In this document: positions 1 to 9,333 of the stretch, one piece after another
How positions within the stretch are numbered: position 1 is the stretch's first letter
Layout: the number at the start of each line of letters is the position of its first letter
Source of the DNA: Pontibacter diazotrophicus
GTDB lineage: Bacteria > Bacteroidota > Bacteroidia > Cytophagales > Hymenobacteraceae
Assembly: GCF_003367245.1 (NCBI RefSeq)
Contig: NZ_QRGR01000007.1
Location: 124,001 to 188,000 of the forward strand
DNA length: 64,000 bases
Direction of reading: 5' to 3'
Translations under genes and position numbers: made by a program
Notes under the pieces: generated by a model
What the model saw: only the letters and a program-made list of their open reading frames with translations
Database searches by the model: none
Told to the model about the DNA's origin: nothing

Positions 1-356
1 CAATTATTTTTGAACTGGATGGCGATGTACAGAACCCAACCGGTTCTACGTACAATGCCCCCCGCGAAGACGATGGCCGTGCGGCACGTGAGCGCGAGGC
101 GGCAAGCCGTTTAGCAGAAGAGCGTGAGTTGATGCAGCGTCGTGCGGAAGAGCGTCGTGAGCGTTTGCGCATGCTGAGTTCAGAAATCACTTCTGAGGCT
201 ATTAAAGAGAAGCTGGATGTACCTGCTTACCTGCGCCGCAATGTGGCGTTAGACAGAGTATCACACTCTTCTGAGCGTAACATCTCCCGCTTTAACCTCA
301 ACGACGACAATGAGATTTTAGGCGACAACCGTTTCCTGCACGACAACGTGGACTAA
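1..356 (+). CDS. ftsZ: Cell division protein FtsZ, C-terminal end (5' truncated by window)
   Basis: The frame is open from base 3 to the TAA at 354-356, so only the last ~117 codons are present; the GTPase core lies outside the window. Visible are an Arg/Glu-rich linker (about residues 25-60 of the fragment) and the Bacteroidota-type FtsZ tail: a KEKLDVPAYLRR segment, then SRFNLNDDNEILGDNRFLHDNVD-like residues at the end, where NRFLHDNVD is the typical terminus. FtsZ is the tubulin-like GTPase that forms the cytoplasmic Z ring; the tail binds FtsA and other membrane tethers. The gene ends just before a long palindromic terminator. The family call rests on the tail only. Confidence 0.85.
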   Translation, partial: IIFELDGDVQNPTGSTYNAPREDDGRAAREREAASRLAEERELMQRRAEERRERLRMLSSEITSEAIKEKLDVPAYLRRNVALDRVSHSSERNISRFNLNDDNEILGDNRFLHDNVD

Positions 357-374
357 ACGGATAGCAATCAATCC

Positions 375-420
375 TAAACAGAAAGCCCCTGCATGCGCGC
401 ATGCAGGGGCTTTCTGTTTA
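375..420. terminator. 46-bp perfect palindrome, bidirectional terminator
   Basis: Bases 375-397 and 398-420 are exact reverse complements with no spacer; the GC-rich core AAGCCCCTGCATGC is flanked by A/T tracts on both sides. It lies between the convergent ftsZ and FMN-reductase genes and would fold identically in either transcript. Confidence 0.8.
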
Positions 421-452
421 TACGCCTACCTGAAACGGAAAGAGAGAAGCCT

Positions 453-977
453 CTAAAATCGAATAAGCTGATCAATATGTTCTTCCATCAGTTCATTGTA
501 GAGGTCGCTGGTGATGATTTTGCCGTCAAAGTTTTTTTCGATGTGGGCAAACTTCAGCTTCATGGCCATGATGTGCATGCCCAGGTAATGCAGTATATCC
601 GTGAGGTGGCTAAGGGCAAGGCCGCTGCCTTGCATACCCGACGATAAGCCAATCAAAGCCCCTTTCTTATCCTTAAACGGGCAGGGGTAGCTGAGCGCAT
701 CAATAAAAGCCTTTAATACGCCAGGGAAGGAAGAATTATATTCCGGAACCACGAAGACAAATTTCTCCGAATCCTCGATAACTTGAATAAGCTTATTGAA
801 TTCCTCATTCTTGCCTGTATTCTTGTACATCGCTGAAACAATGAAATCAGCAGGTAAGTCAGCTAAATCTATAATATGATAGGTCTCCTGCCGTGCGTCC
901 AGCATAGAGGCGTATAAGTCAGCAATGGCTCTGGATCTGGAGGCGGGTCTGTTCGTGCCTGATATGATTGTGATCAT
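453..977 (-). CDS. NADPH-dependent FMN reductase (flavodoxin-like fold)
   Basis: The 174-aa product fits the FMN_red family (PF03358). It starts with a beta strand followed by the phosphate-binding loop SGTNRPASRS (residues 6-15), and carries the family motif PEYNSSFPGVLKAFIDAL at about 78-95, which contacts the flavin ring. A second Gly-rich loop (SSGMQGSG) follows. These soluble enzymes reduce FMN or quinones/azo compounds with NAD(P)H; the natural substrate cannot be told from sequence. The gene stands alone, convergent with ftsZ, and shares the palindromic terminator. Length is normal for the family. Confidence 0.8.
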   Translation of the reverse strand: MITIISGTNRPASRSRAIADLYASMLDARQETYHIIDLADLPADFIVSAMYKNTGKNEEFNKLIQVIEDSEKFVFVVPEYNSSFPGVLKAFIDALSYPCPFKDKKGALIGLSSGMQGSGLALSHLTDILHYLGMHIMAMKLKFAHIEKNFDGKIITSDLYNELMEEHIDQLIRF

Positions 978-1098
978 ATAATGTTTTCTTATATCTCCTT
1001 TAACAGTTTATATCAACATAGGTTATAAAGGAGGACGTTTTACTTATGTTCACTTCCGGTGCATGAAGCATAGAGGTAATGCACCGGGTAAAAATAAA

Positions 1099-1128
1099 AA
1101 AGGCGGGAACAGTAGCTGCCCCGCCTTT
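1099..1128 (-). terminator. Terminator of the sdhCAB operon
   Basis: A 9-bp perfect stem (AAAGGCGGG / CCCGCCTTT) with a 12-nt loop lies 19 bp past the sdhB stop. Read on the minus strand it is followed by a T-rich run, the normal intrinsic terminator form. Confidence 0.8.
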
Positions 1129-1146
1129 ACTTATGGTTAAGGTTTA

Positions 1147-1932
1147 TTAAGCTATGTTCTCAGAGGTTGCTTTTGCAACAATAAACTCTCTTCTGAGCTT
1201 ATTGATGTTCTCCAAAGAGATACCAACCGGACACTCTGCAGCGCAGGCACCTGTGTTAGTACAAGCTCCGAAGCCTTCAATGTCCATCTGGGCAACCATG
1301 TTCTCCACACGCGTCTTGCGCTCAGTCTTACCTTGCGGAAGCAGGGCGAGCTGCGACACCTTTGCACTTACAAATAGCATAGCAGAGGCATTTTTACAGG
1401 CGGCCACACAGGCACCACATTGGATGCAGGTAGCTGCGTCGAACGCTTTGTCTGCTACTGTCTTTGGGATTGGAATCTCGTTGGCGTCCGGCACACCACC
1501 TGTGTTCACAGAGATGTAACCACCAGCCTGCTGGATACGATCAAAAGCAGAACGGTCCACCACTAAGTCCTTATGAACCGGGAAGGCAGCTGCTCTCCAG
1601 GGCTCGATGGTAATGGTGTCGCCATCTTTAAAGTGGCGCATGTGCAACTGACAGGTAGTGGTGCCCCGCTCCGGCCCGTGTGCACGGCCGTTGATGAACA
1701 GGCTACACGCTCCGCAGATACCTTCGCGGCAGTCATGGTCGAAGGCGATGGGCTCTTCGTTACGTACTTCCAGGTCATCGTTCAACACATCCAGCATCTC
1801 CAAAAACGACATGTCAGGAGAAACGTTCTTTACAGGGTATGTTACCATTTGACCTGCTGTATCTCTATTTTTTTGGCGCCAAACCTTTAGAGTCAAGGAC
1901 ATTGGTTTAGCATTTGGATTACTTCCAGCCAT
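1147..1932 (-). CDS. sdhB: Succinate dehydrogenase/fumarate reductase iron-sulfur subunit
   Basis: The 261-aa product carries three Fe-S centres. The N-terminal ferredoxin-like domain holds the [2Fe-2S] motif [16 protein letters not shown] (about residues 68-83) with its last Cys in TTCQ. The C-terminal helical domain holds [11 protein letters not shown] (about 168-178) and [16 protein letters not shown] (about 221-236) for the [4Fe-4S] and [3Fe-4S] clusters. It passes electrons from the SdhA flavin to the cytochrome b/menaquinone site at the inner face of the membrane. It is the last gene of sdhC-sdhA-sdhB; the 121-bp AT-rich gap to sdhA is larger than the sdhC-sdhA gap. Confidence 0.96.
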   Translation of the reverse strand: MAGSNPNAKPMSLTLKVWRQKNRDTAGQMVTYPVKNVSPDMSFLEMLDVLNDDLEVRNEEPIAFDHDCREGICGACSLFINGRAHGPERGTTTCQLHMRHFKDGDTITIEPWRAAAFPVHKDLVVDRSAFDRIQQAGGYISVNTGGVPDANEIPIPKTVADKAFDAATCIQCGACVAACKNASAMLFVSAKVSQLALLPQGKTERKTRVENMVAQMDIEGFGACTNTGACAAECPVGISLENINKLRREFIVAKATSENIA

Positions 1933-2053
1933 TTCTTTTAAATTAGAAATTATAAATTATGAATTAGAAATTATCAGAATTGATGCCCTTGTATAACAAT
2001 TTTCTCAGGCTGTTCATTCTGATTTTGAATTTCTAATCTTTAATTATCATTAT

Positions 2054-3988
2054 TTATTTATAGCTACGCTGCGTGAGTTTCACGTTCTCGAACTCGAGAT
2101 CCTCTCTGTGTAGCCTTGGCTCGTTACCAACACCCGTAAACTCCCAGGCTGCCACATAAGCATAATTCTCATCATCACGCAGGGCTTCGTTTTCCGGTGT
2201 CTGAGACTCCTCGCGGAAGTGACCACCACACGATTCTTTTCTGCTCTGGGCATCATCTACCATTAGTTCAGCCAACTCAATAAAGTCAGCCACACGGTTG
2301 GCACGCTCCAGGGTCTGATTCAGCTCTTCGCCTACGCCGGTCACTTTCACATCACGCCAGAACGCTTCGCGTACTCTGCGGATTTCCTGTTTGGCAAATC
2401 TCAAGCCTTCTTCGTTACGAGCCATACCACAGTGTTCCCACATAATCAACCCTAGCTCCTTGTGGAAAGAATCTACGGTGCGGGTGCCCTGGATAGCGAG
2501 TAACTGGTTGTTTTTATCAATTACGGCCTGCTCTGCTTCTCTGAAGGCAGGGTGATCCGTTGGTACTTTATCGTAAGGCATCTTAGCCAGGTAATCACCA
2601 ATGGTATAAGGAATCACAAAGTAACCATCAGCCAATCCTTGCATCAATGCTGAGGCACCAAGCCGGTTCGCACCATGGTCAGAGAAGTTGCACTCACCAG
2701 CGGCATACAAGCCCGGAACAGTTGTCATTAGGTTGTAATCTACCCAAAGGCCACCCATGGTATAGTGAACGGCCGGATAAATGCGCATTGGTTTTTCGTA
2801 TGGGTTCTCATCCGTAATCTTGGCATACATCTCGAACAGGTTACCATACTTCGCTGCAATAGCTGCCTGTCCTTCACGCTTGATGGCATCTGCAAAGTCA
2901 AGGTATACTGCAAGGCCCGATGAACCAACACCGCGTCCTTCGTCACAAACAAGTTTTGCGTTACGGGAAGCCACGTCGCGCGGCACCAGGTTACCGAAAG
3001 CAGGGTACTTGCGCTCCAGGTAGTAATCACGATCTGCTTCTGCGATATCATTTACAGTGATTTCACCTTTTCTTAATCGCTGCGCCATCTCCACCGTCTT
3101 AGGCACCCACACACGTCCGTCGTTACGAAGCGATTCAGACATCAGCGTCAGCTTGGACTGGTACTCACCAGATACCGGGATACAGGTTGGGTGAATCTGC
3201 GTAAAGCAAGGGTTCGCAAACAAGGCTCCTTTCTTATAGGCTCTCCAGGCTGCCGTAGCGTTAGAACCCATGGCGTTAGTAGAAAGGAAGAACACGTTGC
3301 CGTAACCACCTGTTGCCAGTATCACGGCGTGTGCACTATGCGATTCAATTTTACCTGTAATCAGGTTACGAACCACAATGCCACGTGCTTTGCCGTCTAC
3401 CATCACCAGGTCCAGCATTTCTGTGCGTGGGAACACCTTTACCTTACCGTAAGCCACCTGGCGGTTCAGGGCAGAGTACGCACCCAGTAACAGCTGCTGA
3501 CCGGTCTGGCCGCGGGCGTAGAACGTACGCGATACCTGCGCACCACCAAATGAACGGTTGGCAAGCAACCCGCCGTAGTCGCGGGCGAAAGGCACACCCT
3601 GCGCCACACACTGGTCGATGATGTTAACCGACACCTGGGCCAGGCGGTAAACGTTTGCTTCGCGCGAACGGTAGTCACCTCCCTTTACAGTGTCGTAGAA
3701 AAGACGGAAAACAGAATCACCGTCGTTCTGGTAATTTTTTGCGGCGTTGATACCACCTTGTGCGGCAATAGAGTGCGCGCGGCGCGGAGAGTCCTGGAAA
3801 CAGAACGCTTTTACGTTGTAGCCAAGTTCTCCCAGGGTAGCAGCGGCAGAAGCACCAGCTAAACCGGTACCAACTACAATTATATCGTATTTTCTTTTGT
3901 TAGCCGGGTTTACCAGCTTTACATTAAATTTATGCTTATCCCACTTTTCAGCTACTGGGCCTTCCGGGATTTTAGAATCTAATATCAT
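2054..3988 (-). CDS. sdhA: Succinate dehydrogenase/fumarate reductase flavoprotein subunit
   Basis: The 644-aa product begins with a Rossmann dinucleotide motif [12 protein letters not shown] (about residues 39-50). The segment [15 protein letters not shown] (about 71-85) holds the His that binds FAD covalently in this family. Substrate-binding elements include HPTCIP and the Arg-rich RNDGRVWVP region; [10 protein letters not shown] and [17 protein letters not shown] lie in the FAD/capping region. It oxidises succinate to fumarate (or the reverse) in the TCA cycle. Length suits the type B enzymes with a single diheme cytochrome b subunit. Only 18 bp separate it from sdhC. Confidence 0.97.
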   Translation of the reverse strand: MILDSKIPEGPVAEKWDKHKFNVKLVNPANKRKYDIIVVGTGLAGASAAATLGELGYNVKAFCFQDSPRRAHSIAAQGGINAAKNYQNDGDSVFRLFYDTVKGGDYRSREANVYRLAQVSVNIIDQCVAQGVPFARDYGGLLANRSFGGAQVSRTFYARGQTGQQLLLGAYSALNRQVAYGKVKVFPRTEMLDLVMVDGKARGIVVRNLITGKIESHSAHAVILATGGYGNVFFLSTNAMGSNATAAWRAYKKGALFANPCFTQIHPTCIPVSGEYQSKLTLMSESLRNDGRVWVPKTVEMAQRLRKGEITVNDIAEADRDYYLERKYPAFGNLVPRDVASRNAKLVCDEGRGVGSSGLAVYLDFADAIKREGQAAIAAKYGNLFEMYAKITDENPYEKPMRIYPAVHYTMGGLWVDYNLMTTVPGLYAAGECNFSDHGANRLGASALMQGLADGYFVIPYTIGDYLAKMPYDKVPTDHPAFREAEQAVIDKNNQLLAIQGTRTVDSFHKELGLIMWEHCGMARNEEGLRFAKQEIRRVREAFWRDVKVTGVGEELNQTLERANRVADFIELAELMVDDAQSRKESCGGHFREESQTPENEALRDDENYAYVAAWEFTGVGNEPRLHREDLEFENVKLTQRSYK

Positions 3989-4006
3989 AGCGAAATAAAA
4001 GACAGG

Positions 4007-4687
4007 TTAGTATAAAAAGAAGAAGTAAAGTGGGATAATGGCAAAGCCAAGACACACAATAACTGAAAACGCGTAACCAAACATCTGAATAAATGGCGTA
4101 TATTTTTTATGGTCTAAGCCAAGGGTCTGGAAGCCGCTCTGGAAACCGTGAATCAGGTGGTAAGCCAGCGCCACCATCGCGAGCACGTAAATAAGTACAT
4201 ACCACCAGATCTGGAAAGACTCAACAACTCTTACGTAAAGGTTTTCATACTCTGCCCCCTCTATCACAACGCCTTCCAGGCCACCGAAGCGGGCAGGAAC
4301 GAAGAAGTTCCAAAGATGAATGATGAGGAAAACAAGAATAACAGTGCCTAACAAACCCATGTTGCGGGAAGACCATGTGCTGTTTTCCTGCGGGCGAACC
4401 TCTGCGTATTCAATCGGGCGGGCTGCCTTGTTCTTACGCGTCAGCACGATAGCATCATAAATATGGAAAAGAAAGCCAAGCAGTAGTACTATTTCCATGA
4501 TACGGATAACAATGTTGTTGGCCATAAAATAGGAGTAGAGGTTGAAGGCGGCCCCTCCGTCATCATAAAAAAGCTGCAGGTTACCAATAAGGTGTACTAC
4601 CAGGAAAGAACACAGGAAAAGGCCCGTAATCGACATGATGATTTTGCGCCCCATTGTACTGGAAAACGTTTTAGTAAACCAACTCAT
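4007..4687 (-). CDS. sdhC: Succinate dehydrogenase cytochrome b558 subunit
   Basis: The 226-aa integral membrane protein shows about five hydrophobic helices (near residues 13-37, 55-78, 105-128, 155-178, 200-225) and His residues spaced within helices, such as FLVVHLIGN, LGFLFHIYD and LIIHLWNF, which fit axial heme ligands. It matches the single-polypeptide SdhC of type B complexes, which anchors SdhAB and reduces menaquinone. No sdhD follows, as expected. The gene is first in the operon, with a good Bacteroidota promoter about 45 bp upstream of its ATG. Confidence 0.93.
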   Translation of the reverse strand: MSWFTKTFSSTMGRKIIMSITGLFLCSFLVVHLIGNLQLFYDDGGAAFNLYSYFMANNIVIRIMEIVLLLGFLFHIYDAIVLTRKNKAARPIEYAEVRPQENSTWSSRNMGLLGTVILVFLIIHLWNFFVPARFGGLEGVVIEGAEYENLYVRVVESFQIWWYVLIYVLAMVALAYHLIHGFQSGFQTLGLDHKKYTPFIQMFGYAFSVIVCLGFAIIPLYFFFLY

Positions 4688-4729
4688 TTGTGTTTGTTAT
4701 AGGTTAAATAAATAAGGGTTTTTAATTAC

Positions 4730-4760
4730 CAAAGGTAATAGCGGACCTTATATAAACCAA
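4730..4760 (-). promoter_or_regulatory. Promoter of sdhCAB (TTG N20 TACCTTTG)
   Basis: On the minus strand the -7 element TACCTTTG (4737-4730) matches TAnnTTTG exactly and TTG (4760-4758) lies 20 bp upstream, as in Bacteroidota primary-sigma promoters. The predicted start is about 35-40 nt before the sdhC ATG. Confidence 0.65.
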
Positions 4761-4841
4761 TTTTAGCTTCATATTTTGAATCAATCTAAATTGTTACGCG
4801 TACCACAAAAGGTTACAGGTTTATAACCTCCCTGCAATCCT

Positions 4842-4918
4842 TTTGTTGACAATTTGTTGACAATAAAATCTAAAAAATTGAGTTTAGATAAATACCTATA
4901 TTTACTACCTATATTTAC
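4842..4918 (+). promoter_or_regulatory. Duplicated promoter-like motifs upstream of the first surface protein
   Basis: Two perfect tandem repeats precede the gene. TTTGTTGACAA occurs twice head to tail at 4842-4852 and 4853-4863, and TACCTATATTTAC occurs twice at 4893-4905 and 4906-4918. The first resembles a -33 element (TTTG), the second contains TATATTTA, one base from TAnnTTTG. The second copy ends 18 bp before the start codon. Regulatory role is inferred. Confidence 0.4.
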
Positions 4919-4936
4919 CGCCAAATATATAATCGT

Positions 4937-7696
4937 ATGCCAAACAGTTTACGCATGAAGTATTTGCTGCGCGGCAGTCTGTTGTTAGTGCTGATAGCAT
5001 TGTGGGGAAGTTTCACGGAGGCACAGGCTACACATATCCGGGCAGGAGACATAACAGCAGTTCGCGATACCACTCCAAACCCTAATCCGCGGAGATTCTT
5101 TTTCAGAATGAACATTTTCACCGATCAGGCTTCTTCCGCTGAAGATCCGATCGTGTTTATGAACATGGGCGGAGGAGTAATATTAGAGGTTCCCCGCGAC
5201 TCAGTGGTCGATATCGGAAACGAGACCGACAGAGAAGTATACATGTGGGAGTACACCTTTCCTTCTGACGGTACTTTCAGGGTATCCTGGGTGGGGGTAA
5301 ACCGTAACCTCGGCATCCTGAACATGGCGCCGCCCTCAGATCAACGCTCCTTCTTTATTGAGACCGTCATCAACATCAACGCACTGCGGGGCTTCAACAG
5401 CACACCTATCCTGACAGTGGATCCAATAGATATTGCTGCAGTGGGACGAAGATACGTCCACAACCCCGGCGCCTACGATGCCGATGGCGACAGCCTCTCC
5501 TTTAAGCTGATTGTGCCCCGCTACGAGGACGTGAACGGCAACATCTCGCCCGTCCCGGGCTACAACCTGCCCCACCTCATCTTCAACTGTACGACCTCCG
5601 ACGCTTCGGGCCCTGCAACCTTCTCACTGGACCCATTGACGGGTCAGATGACTTGGGACGCACCCTGCCGGCAGGGGGAGTACAACGTGGCCTTCGTGGT
5701 GGAGGAGTGGCGCATCTCGCCCAACGGCGGTGCCGTGAAGCTGGGCGAGGTGGTGCGCGACATGCAGATACTGGTGCGCGAGACGCCTAACCGTCCTCCT
5801 GTCCTGGAGCCGAAAGACACATGCATCGTTGCCGGCACAGAGCTTCGCGGGGTGGTGGTGGCCACTGACCCTGACGGGGATTTGATAAACCTGACGGTGG
5901 CGGGCTCTGGCATCGTGCCGCCGGCCACCTTCGAGCAGACGGTGCGCCAGCCGGGCGAGGCGCGGGGGCTTTTGAACTGGCTCACCGACTGCGGCGACGT
6001 GCGGGAGCGTCCCTACCAGGTGGTCTTCCGGGCCGAGGACGTGCGGCCGCCGGGCGAGACGCGGCTGGCCGACCTGCAGGCCTGGAACATCCGGGTGGTG
6101 GGCCCGGCGCCGGAGAACCTGGCCGCGCAGGGGGGTGACCGGAGCGTGACGCTCAACTGGGACCCCTACGCCTGCCAGAACGCCTCTGCCATCCGCATCT
6201 ACCGGCGGGAGGGCCCCTCGGGCTTCGTGCCCGACGAGTGCGAGACGGGCGTGCCCGCCTCCACGGGCTACGTGCTGGTAGGGGAGGTGGAGGCCGGGGT
6301 GGCCACCTTCTTCGACGACAACGGCGGGGAGGGGCTGCAGGCCGGGGTGGAGTACTGCTACATCATCTACGCCGAGTTCCCGGCGCCGGCGCGGGGCGAG
6401 AGCCTGGCCTCCAACGAGGCCTGCGTGGCCATCAACCAGGACATCCCCTACCTGACCAACGTGACGGTGGACGAGACGGACATTGAGCAGGGGCAGGTGA
6501 CGGTGCGCTGGACGCAGCCCGAGGTGAGCATGCTGACCCCGCCGCTGGAGTACCGCCTCTACCGCAAGGAGGGCATGGGCGCCGGGGAGGGCTTTGTGGA
6601 GGTGTTCCGCAGCCGCGAGATGGCTGACACGGTCTTCGTGGACACGGGGCTCAACACGCAGGAGCTGGCCTACCGCTACCGCCTGGAGTTCTACCAGTCT
6701 GAGGCCGGGGGCGAGCCCACGGAGCTGCGCGAGAGCGTGGAGGCCTCGAGCGTGCGGCTGGAGGTGGCGGCCGCTGCCGGCGACGAGGCGGCCCTGGAGG
6801 TGAGCTGGACGTACGAGGTGCCCTGGGACAACGGGGCCTTCCTGCACCGCATCTACCGGCAGGAGGGTGCGGAGCTGGTGCTCATCGACAGCGTGCAGGC
6901 CACGGGCTCGGGTGGCAGCTACCGCGACACGGGCGCCTTCGGGGGCCTGGGGCTGGAGCGGGGGCGCACCTACTGCTACGTGGTGGAGACGGCGGGGGGC
7001 TACGGCATAGCGGGCCTTCCGGAGCCTTTGCGCAACCGGAGCCAGGAGGCGTGCGCGCTGCTGGAGCGGGTGGTGTGCGCCCCGGAGCTGAGCGTGGACC
7101 AGCTCGACTGCGAGGCCTTCGCGCGCAACCCGCAGGAGCCGCCGTATGAGAACGTGCTCACGTGGGTGCCGCAGGTCACGGGCGACTGCACCGACCAGAT
7201 AGCCTTCTACACGGTCTACTTCCGGCCCTCGCTGGAGGTGGAGTACGTGGCGCTGGGCACCACCGAGGAGACCACCTACACGCACGGGGGGCTGGAGTCG
7301 TTTGCGGGCTGCTACGTGGTGACGGCCACCGACACGGCGGGCCGGGAGAGCCCCCTGAGCAACGAGGTGTGCAAGGACAACTGCATCTCGTTCCTGCTGC
7401 CCAACATCATCACCCCGAACGGGGACGGGATGAACGACGTGTTCCGTCCCGACCGCAGGACGGCCTTCATCCGGAGCATGCACTTCAGGGTGTTCAACCG
7501 CTGGGGGGTGCAGGTGTACGAGCGGCGCGCGCAGAGCGGGGGCGACGACCTCTACATCAACTGGGCGGGGGTGGACAACGACGGCAACCGCCTCACCGAC
7601 GGCACCTACTACTACGAGGCCGAGGTGGAGTTCCACACCCTGGACCCCAGCCAGGCCCGCGCCACCTACAAAGGATGGGTTGAGATCGTCAGATGA
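4937..7696 (+). CDS. Giant secreted surface protein A with gliding-motility C-terminal domain
   Basis: The 919-aa product has an N-terminal signal (hydrophobic residues ~8-28, ending near TEAQA; ATG at 4955 is an alternative start). It then shows the THIRAGDIT motif common at the N-terminus of mature Bacteroidota adhesins, a DADGDSLSFKL and a DPDGDLINL cadherin-like repeat, several fibronectin-III-like units (motifs such as VTLNWDPYACQNASAIRIYRREG-type strands at about 405-430, 515-540 and 610-640), and a C-terminal NIITPNGDGMNDVFRP segment. The latter is the gliding-motility-associated (CHU_C/TIGR04131) T9SS signal. The product is likely exported by T9SS and surface-bound. Residues ~316 to the end are identical to the paralogue at 9334. 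From about 5880 the DNA is far more GC-rich than its neighbours. Confidence 0.85.
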   Translation: MPNSLRMKYLLRGSLLLVLIALWGSFTEAQATHIRAGDITAVRDTTPNPNPRRFFFRMNIFTDQASSAEDPIVFMNMGGGVILEVPRDSVVDIGNETDREVYMWEYTFPSDGTFRVSWVGVNRNLGILNMAPPSDQRSFFIETVININALRGFNSTPILTVDPIDIAAVGRRYVHNPGAYDADGDSLSFKLIVPRYEDVNGNISPVPGYNLPHLIFNCTTSDASGPATFSLDPLTGQMTWDAPCRQGEYNVAFVVEEWRISPNGGAVKLGEVVRDMQILVRETPNRPPVLEPKDTCIVAGTELRGVVVATDPDGDLINLTVAGSGIVPPATFEQTVRQPGEARGLLNWLTDCGDVRERPYQVVFRAEDVRPPGETRLADLQAWNIRVVGPAPENLAAQGGDRSVTLNWDPYACQNASAIRIYRREGPSGFVPDECETGVPASTGYVLVGEVEAGVATFFDDNGGEGLQAGVEYCYIIYAEFPAPARGESLASNEACVAINQDIPYLTNVTVDETDIEQGQVTVRWTQPEVSMLTPPLEYRLYRKEGMGAGEGFVEVFRSREMADTVFVDTGLNTQELAYRYRLEFYQSEAGGEPTELRESVEASSVRLEVAAAAGDEAALEVSWTYEVPWDNGAFLHRIYRQEGAELVLIDSVQATGSGGSYRDTGAFGGLGLERGRTYCYVVETAGGYGIAGLPEPLRNRSQEACALLERVVCAPELSVDQLDCEAFARNPQEPPYENVLTWVPQVTGDCTDQIAFYTVYFRPSLEVEYVALGTTEETTYTHGGLESFAGCYVVTATDTAGRESPLSNEVCKDNCISFLLPNIITPNGDGMNDVFRPDRRTAFIRSMHFRVFNRWGVQVYERRAQSGGDDLYINWAGVDNDGNRLTDGTYYYEAEVEFHTLDPSQARATYKGWVEIVR
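5883..7674 (+). repeat. Direct repeat copy A, 1,792 bp, GC-rich
   Basis: By eye this stretch is base-for-base identical to 10295-12086 (constant offset 4,412). The edges are sharp: mismatches at 5881 and 5882 on the left and at 7675 on the right. Two hand-counted 60-base lines gave 75% (6241-6300) and 60% (7381-7440) GC. A shorter identical patch occurs at 5663-5775 / 10075-10187. Confidence 0.9.
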
Positions 7697-8121
7697 TTAT
7701 GAATAACAAAACAGAACAGCTGCAGGGGAAGCCAATCGTTTTTTACGATGGCACCTGCGGCTTTTGCCAGGCGAGCGTACAGCTGGTACTGAAACATAAC
7801 AAGGGCCGCAATCTGAATTTTGCGGCCCTGCAATCCGGCGTGTTAGAGAACTTGGTTCCGCTTTCGCAACGCCCTGACCCACTGCCGGATTCAGTTGTGT
7901 TTTATGAGCAGGGCAGGCTTTTTACAGAGTCCGATGCGGTGCTTCGGATTGCACGTCACCTTAACTTTCCATTCCCGGTGCTTTACTATTTCCGGTTTAT
8001 TCCTTTATCTTTCCGCAACTTCTTGTACCGCTTTATAGCCAGGCATCGCTATAAAATTGCCGGACAAACAGAAGCATGCATGCTGCCGAGCCCGGAAGAA
8101 CGGGCGAGGTTTGTAGCTTAA
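7693..8121 (+). CDS. DCC-family thiol-disulfide oxidoreductase (DUF393)
   Basis: The 142-aa product carries the family signature FYDGTCGFCQ (residues ~16-25), a thioredoxin-like CxxC preceded by the DG pair, followed by FAALQSG, matching PF04134 (DCC1-like). Family members are predicted redox proteins without an assigned substrate. Its ATG overlaps the stop of the surface protein by four bases (ATGA), suggesting translational coupling; an in-frame ATG at 7699 is an alternative. The paralogous surface gene at 9334 has no such partner, so this gene lies outside the duplicated unit. The function call is fold-level only. Confidence 0.8.
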   Translation: MIMNNKTEQLQGKPIVFYDGTCGFCQASVQLVLKHNKGRNLNFAALQSGVLENLVPLSQRPDPLPDSVVFYEQGRLFTESDAVLRIARHLNFPFPVLYYFRFIPLSFRNFLYRFIARHRYKIAGQTEACMLPSPEERARFVA

Positions 8122-8245
8122 ATGGTTGAATTGATGAGTTGTTAGGGCTCATGTGTTTTGAGCAGCCATATAACGATTTAACCATTCAGCAATTTAGCTA
8201 TCCAGGAAGGAAACGATAAACGAACAACAATAAACAATCAACGAA

Positions 8246-9124
8246 ATGAAGGCATATGTTTTCCCGGGGCAGGGTTCTCAGTTTACAGGTATGGGGAAAG
8301 ACTTGTATGAGCAGCACACCGAGGCAAAGAGGCTGTTCGACAAGGCGAACGACATTCTGGGTTTCAATATTACAGACATCATGTTCACTGGCACCGAAGA
8401 GGAGCTGAAGCGAACAAGAGTAACACAACCTGCTATTTTCCTGCATTCTGTCGCGCAGGCAGCAGTAGCCAAAGATTTCAATCCGGACATGGTGGCAGGG
8501 CATTCGCTCGGGGAATTTTCGGCTTTGGTTGCCAGTAAGGTGCTGAGTTTTGAAGATGGCCTGAAGTTAGTATACAAGCGTGCGCTGGCCATGCAGATGG
8601 CATGTGAGGCAAACCCTTCTACGATGGCGGCTATCCTCGGCTTGGAAGATGACAAAGTAGTGGAAATCTGCGCCTCCATTGAGGATGAAATAGTGGTAGC
8701 AGCAAATTTCAACTGCCCGGGCCAGTTAGTGATTTCAGGCTCCAACAGAGGAATAGAAATTGCCTGTGAGAAAATGAAAGCAGCAGGTGCCAAACGGGCG
8801 CTTCCCTTACCGGTAGGTGGTGCATTTCACTCCCCCCTGATGAAACCCGCAGAAGTAGAACTTGCGCAAGCCATTAAAGACACAACTTTTAGTGACGGTA
8901 TTTGCCCTGTCTACCAAAATGTAGATGCCAGACCGCACACCGATCCACAGGAGATCCGGCAGAACCTGATTAAGCAATTAACGGCACCAGTGCTCTGGAC
9001 ACAGTCTGTACAGCAGATGGTTGCCGATGGCGCGACGCATTTTGTAGAATGTGGCCCGGGCAAAGTGTTGCAGGGCCTTGTAAAGAAGATAGACCGTACA
9101 GCAGAAGTAAGTTCTGCAGAGTAA
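8246..9124 (+). CDS. fabD: Malonyl-CoA:ACP transacylase
   Basis: The 292-aa product shows all FabD landmarks: the oxyanion loop FPGQGSQ (residues 6-12), the nucleophile elbow GHSLGEFSAL with Ser87, and the catalytic His in GGAFHSPLM (about 191-199). It transfers malonyl from CoA to acyl carrier protein to feed fatty acid elongation in the cytosol; it is normally essential. It is monocistronic between the two surface-protein genes. Length is typical. Confidence 0.96.
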   Translation: MKAYVFPGQGSQFTGMGKDLYEQHTEAKRLFDKANDILGFNITDIMFTGTEEELKRTRVTQPAIFLHSVAQAAVAKDFNPDMVAGHSLGEFSALVASKVLSFEDGLKLVYKRALAMQMACEANPSTMAAILGLEDDKVVEICASIEDEIVVAANFNCPGQLVISGSNRGIEIACEKMKAAGAKRALPLPVGGAFHSPLMKPAEVELAQAIKDTTFSDGICPVYQNVDARPHTDPQEIRQNLIKQLTAPVLWTQSVQQMVADGATHFVECGPGKVLQGLVKKIDRTAEVSSAE

Positions 9125-9150
9125 TATTCTCTATACCACCATCAGTTCAG

Positions 9151-9189
9151 AGTCCTTCCTTGCTTGTGCGGGGGAGGGCTTTTGTTTTT
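9151..9189 (+). terminator. fabD terminator
   Basis: A 10-bp stem AGTCCTTCCT / GGGGAGGGCT (three G-T pairs) with a 10-nt loop is followed by TTTGTTTTT, 27 bp after the fabD stop. Confidence 0.6.
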
Positions 9190-9333
9190 AGTAGGTGTGT
9201 AGCCGATTCAAAACGCAATAGAAAAAGTTTCGCTTAGGTTTGATGTAATAACATGAATAGATTGTATCTTAATAATATAAAATAAGTATATTTATCTTAT
9301 TCAAGTTAATTGCACATCCCTTGATATATAACG

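Noticed and set aside
5624..7636. 670-codon open frame on the minus strand across the first surface gene, and its 738-codon twin at 9832-12048
   Set aside because: Both are shadows caused by the very high GC of the repeat; composition is His/Val/Arg-rich without fold-like patterns, and the plus strand has clear adhesin motifs.
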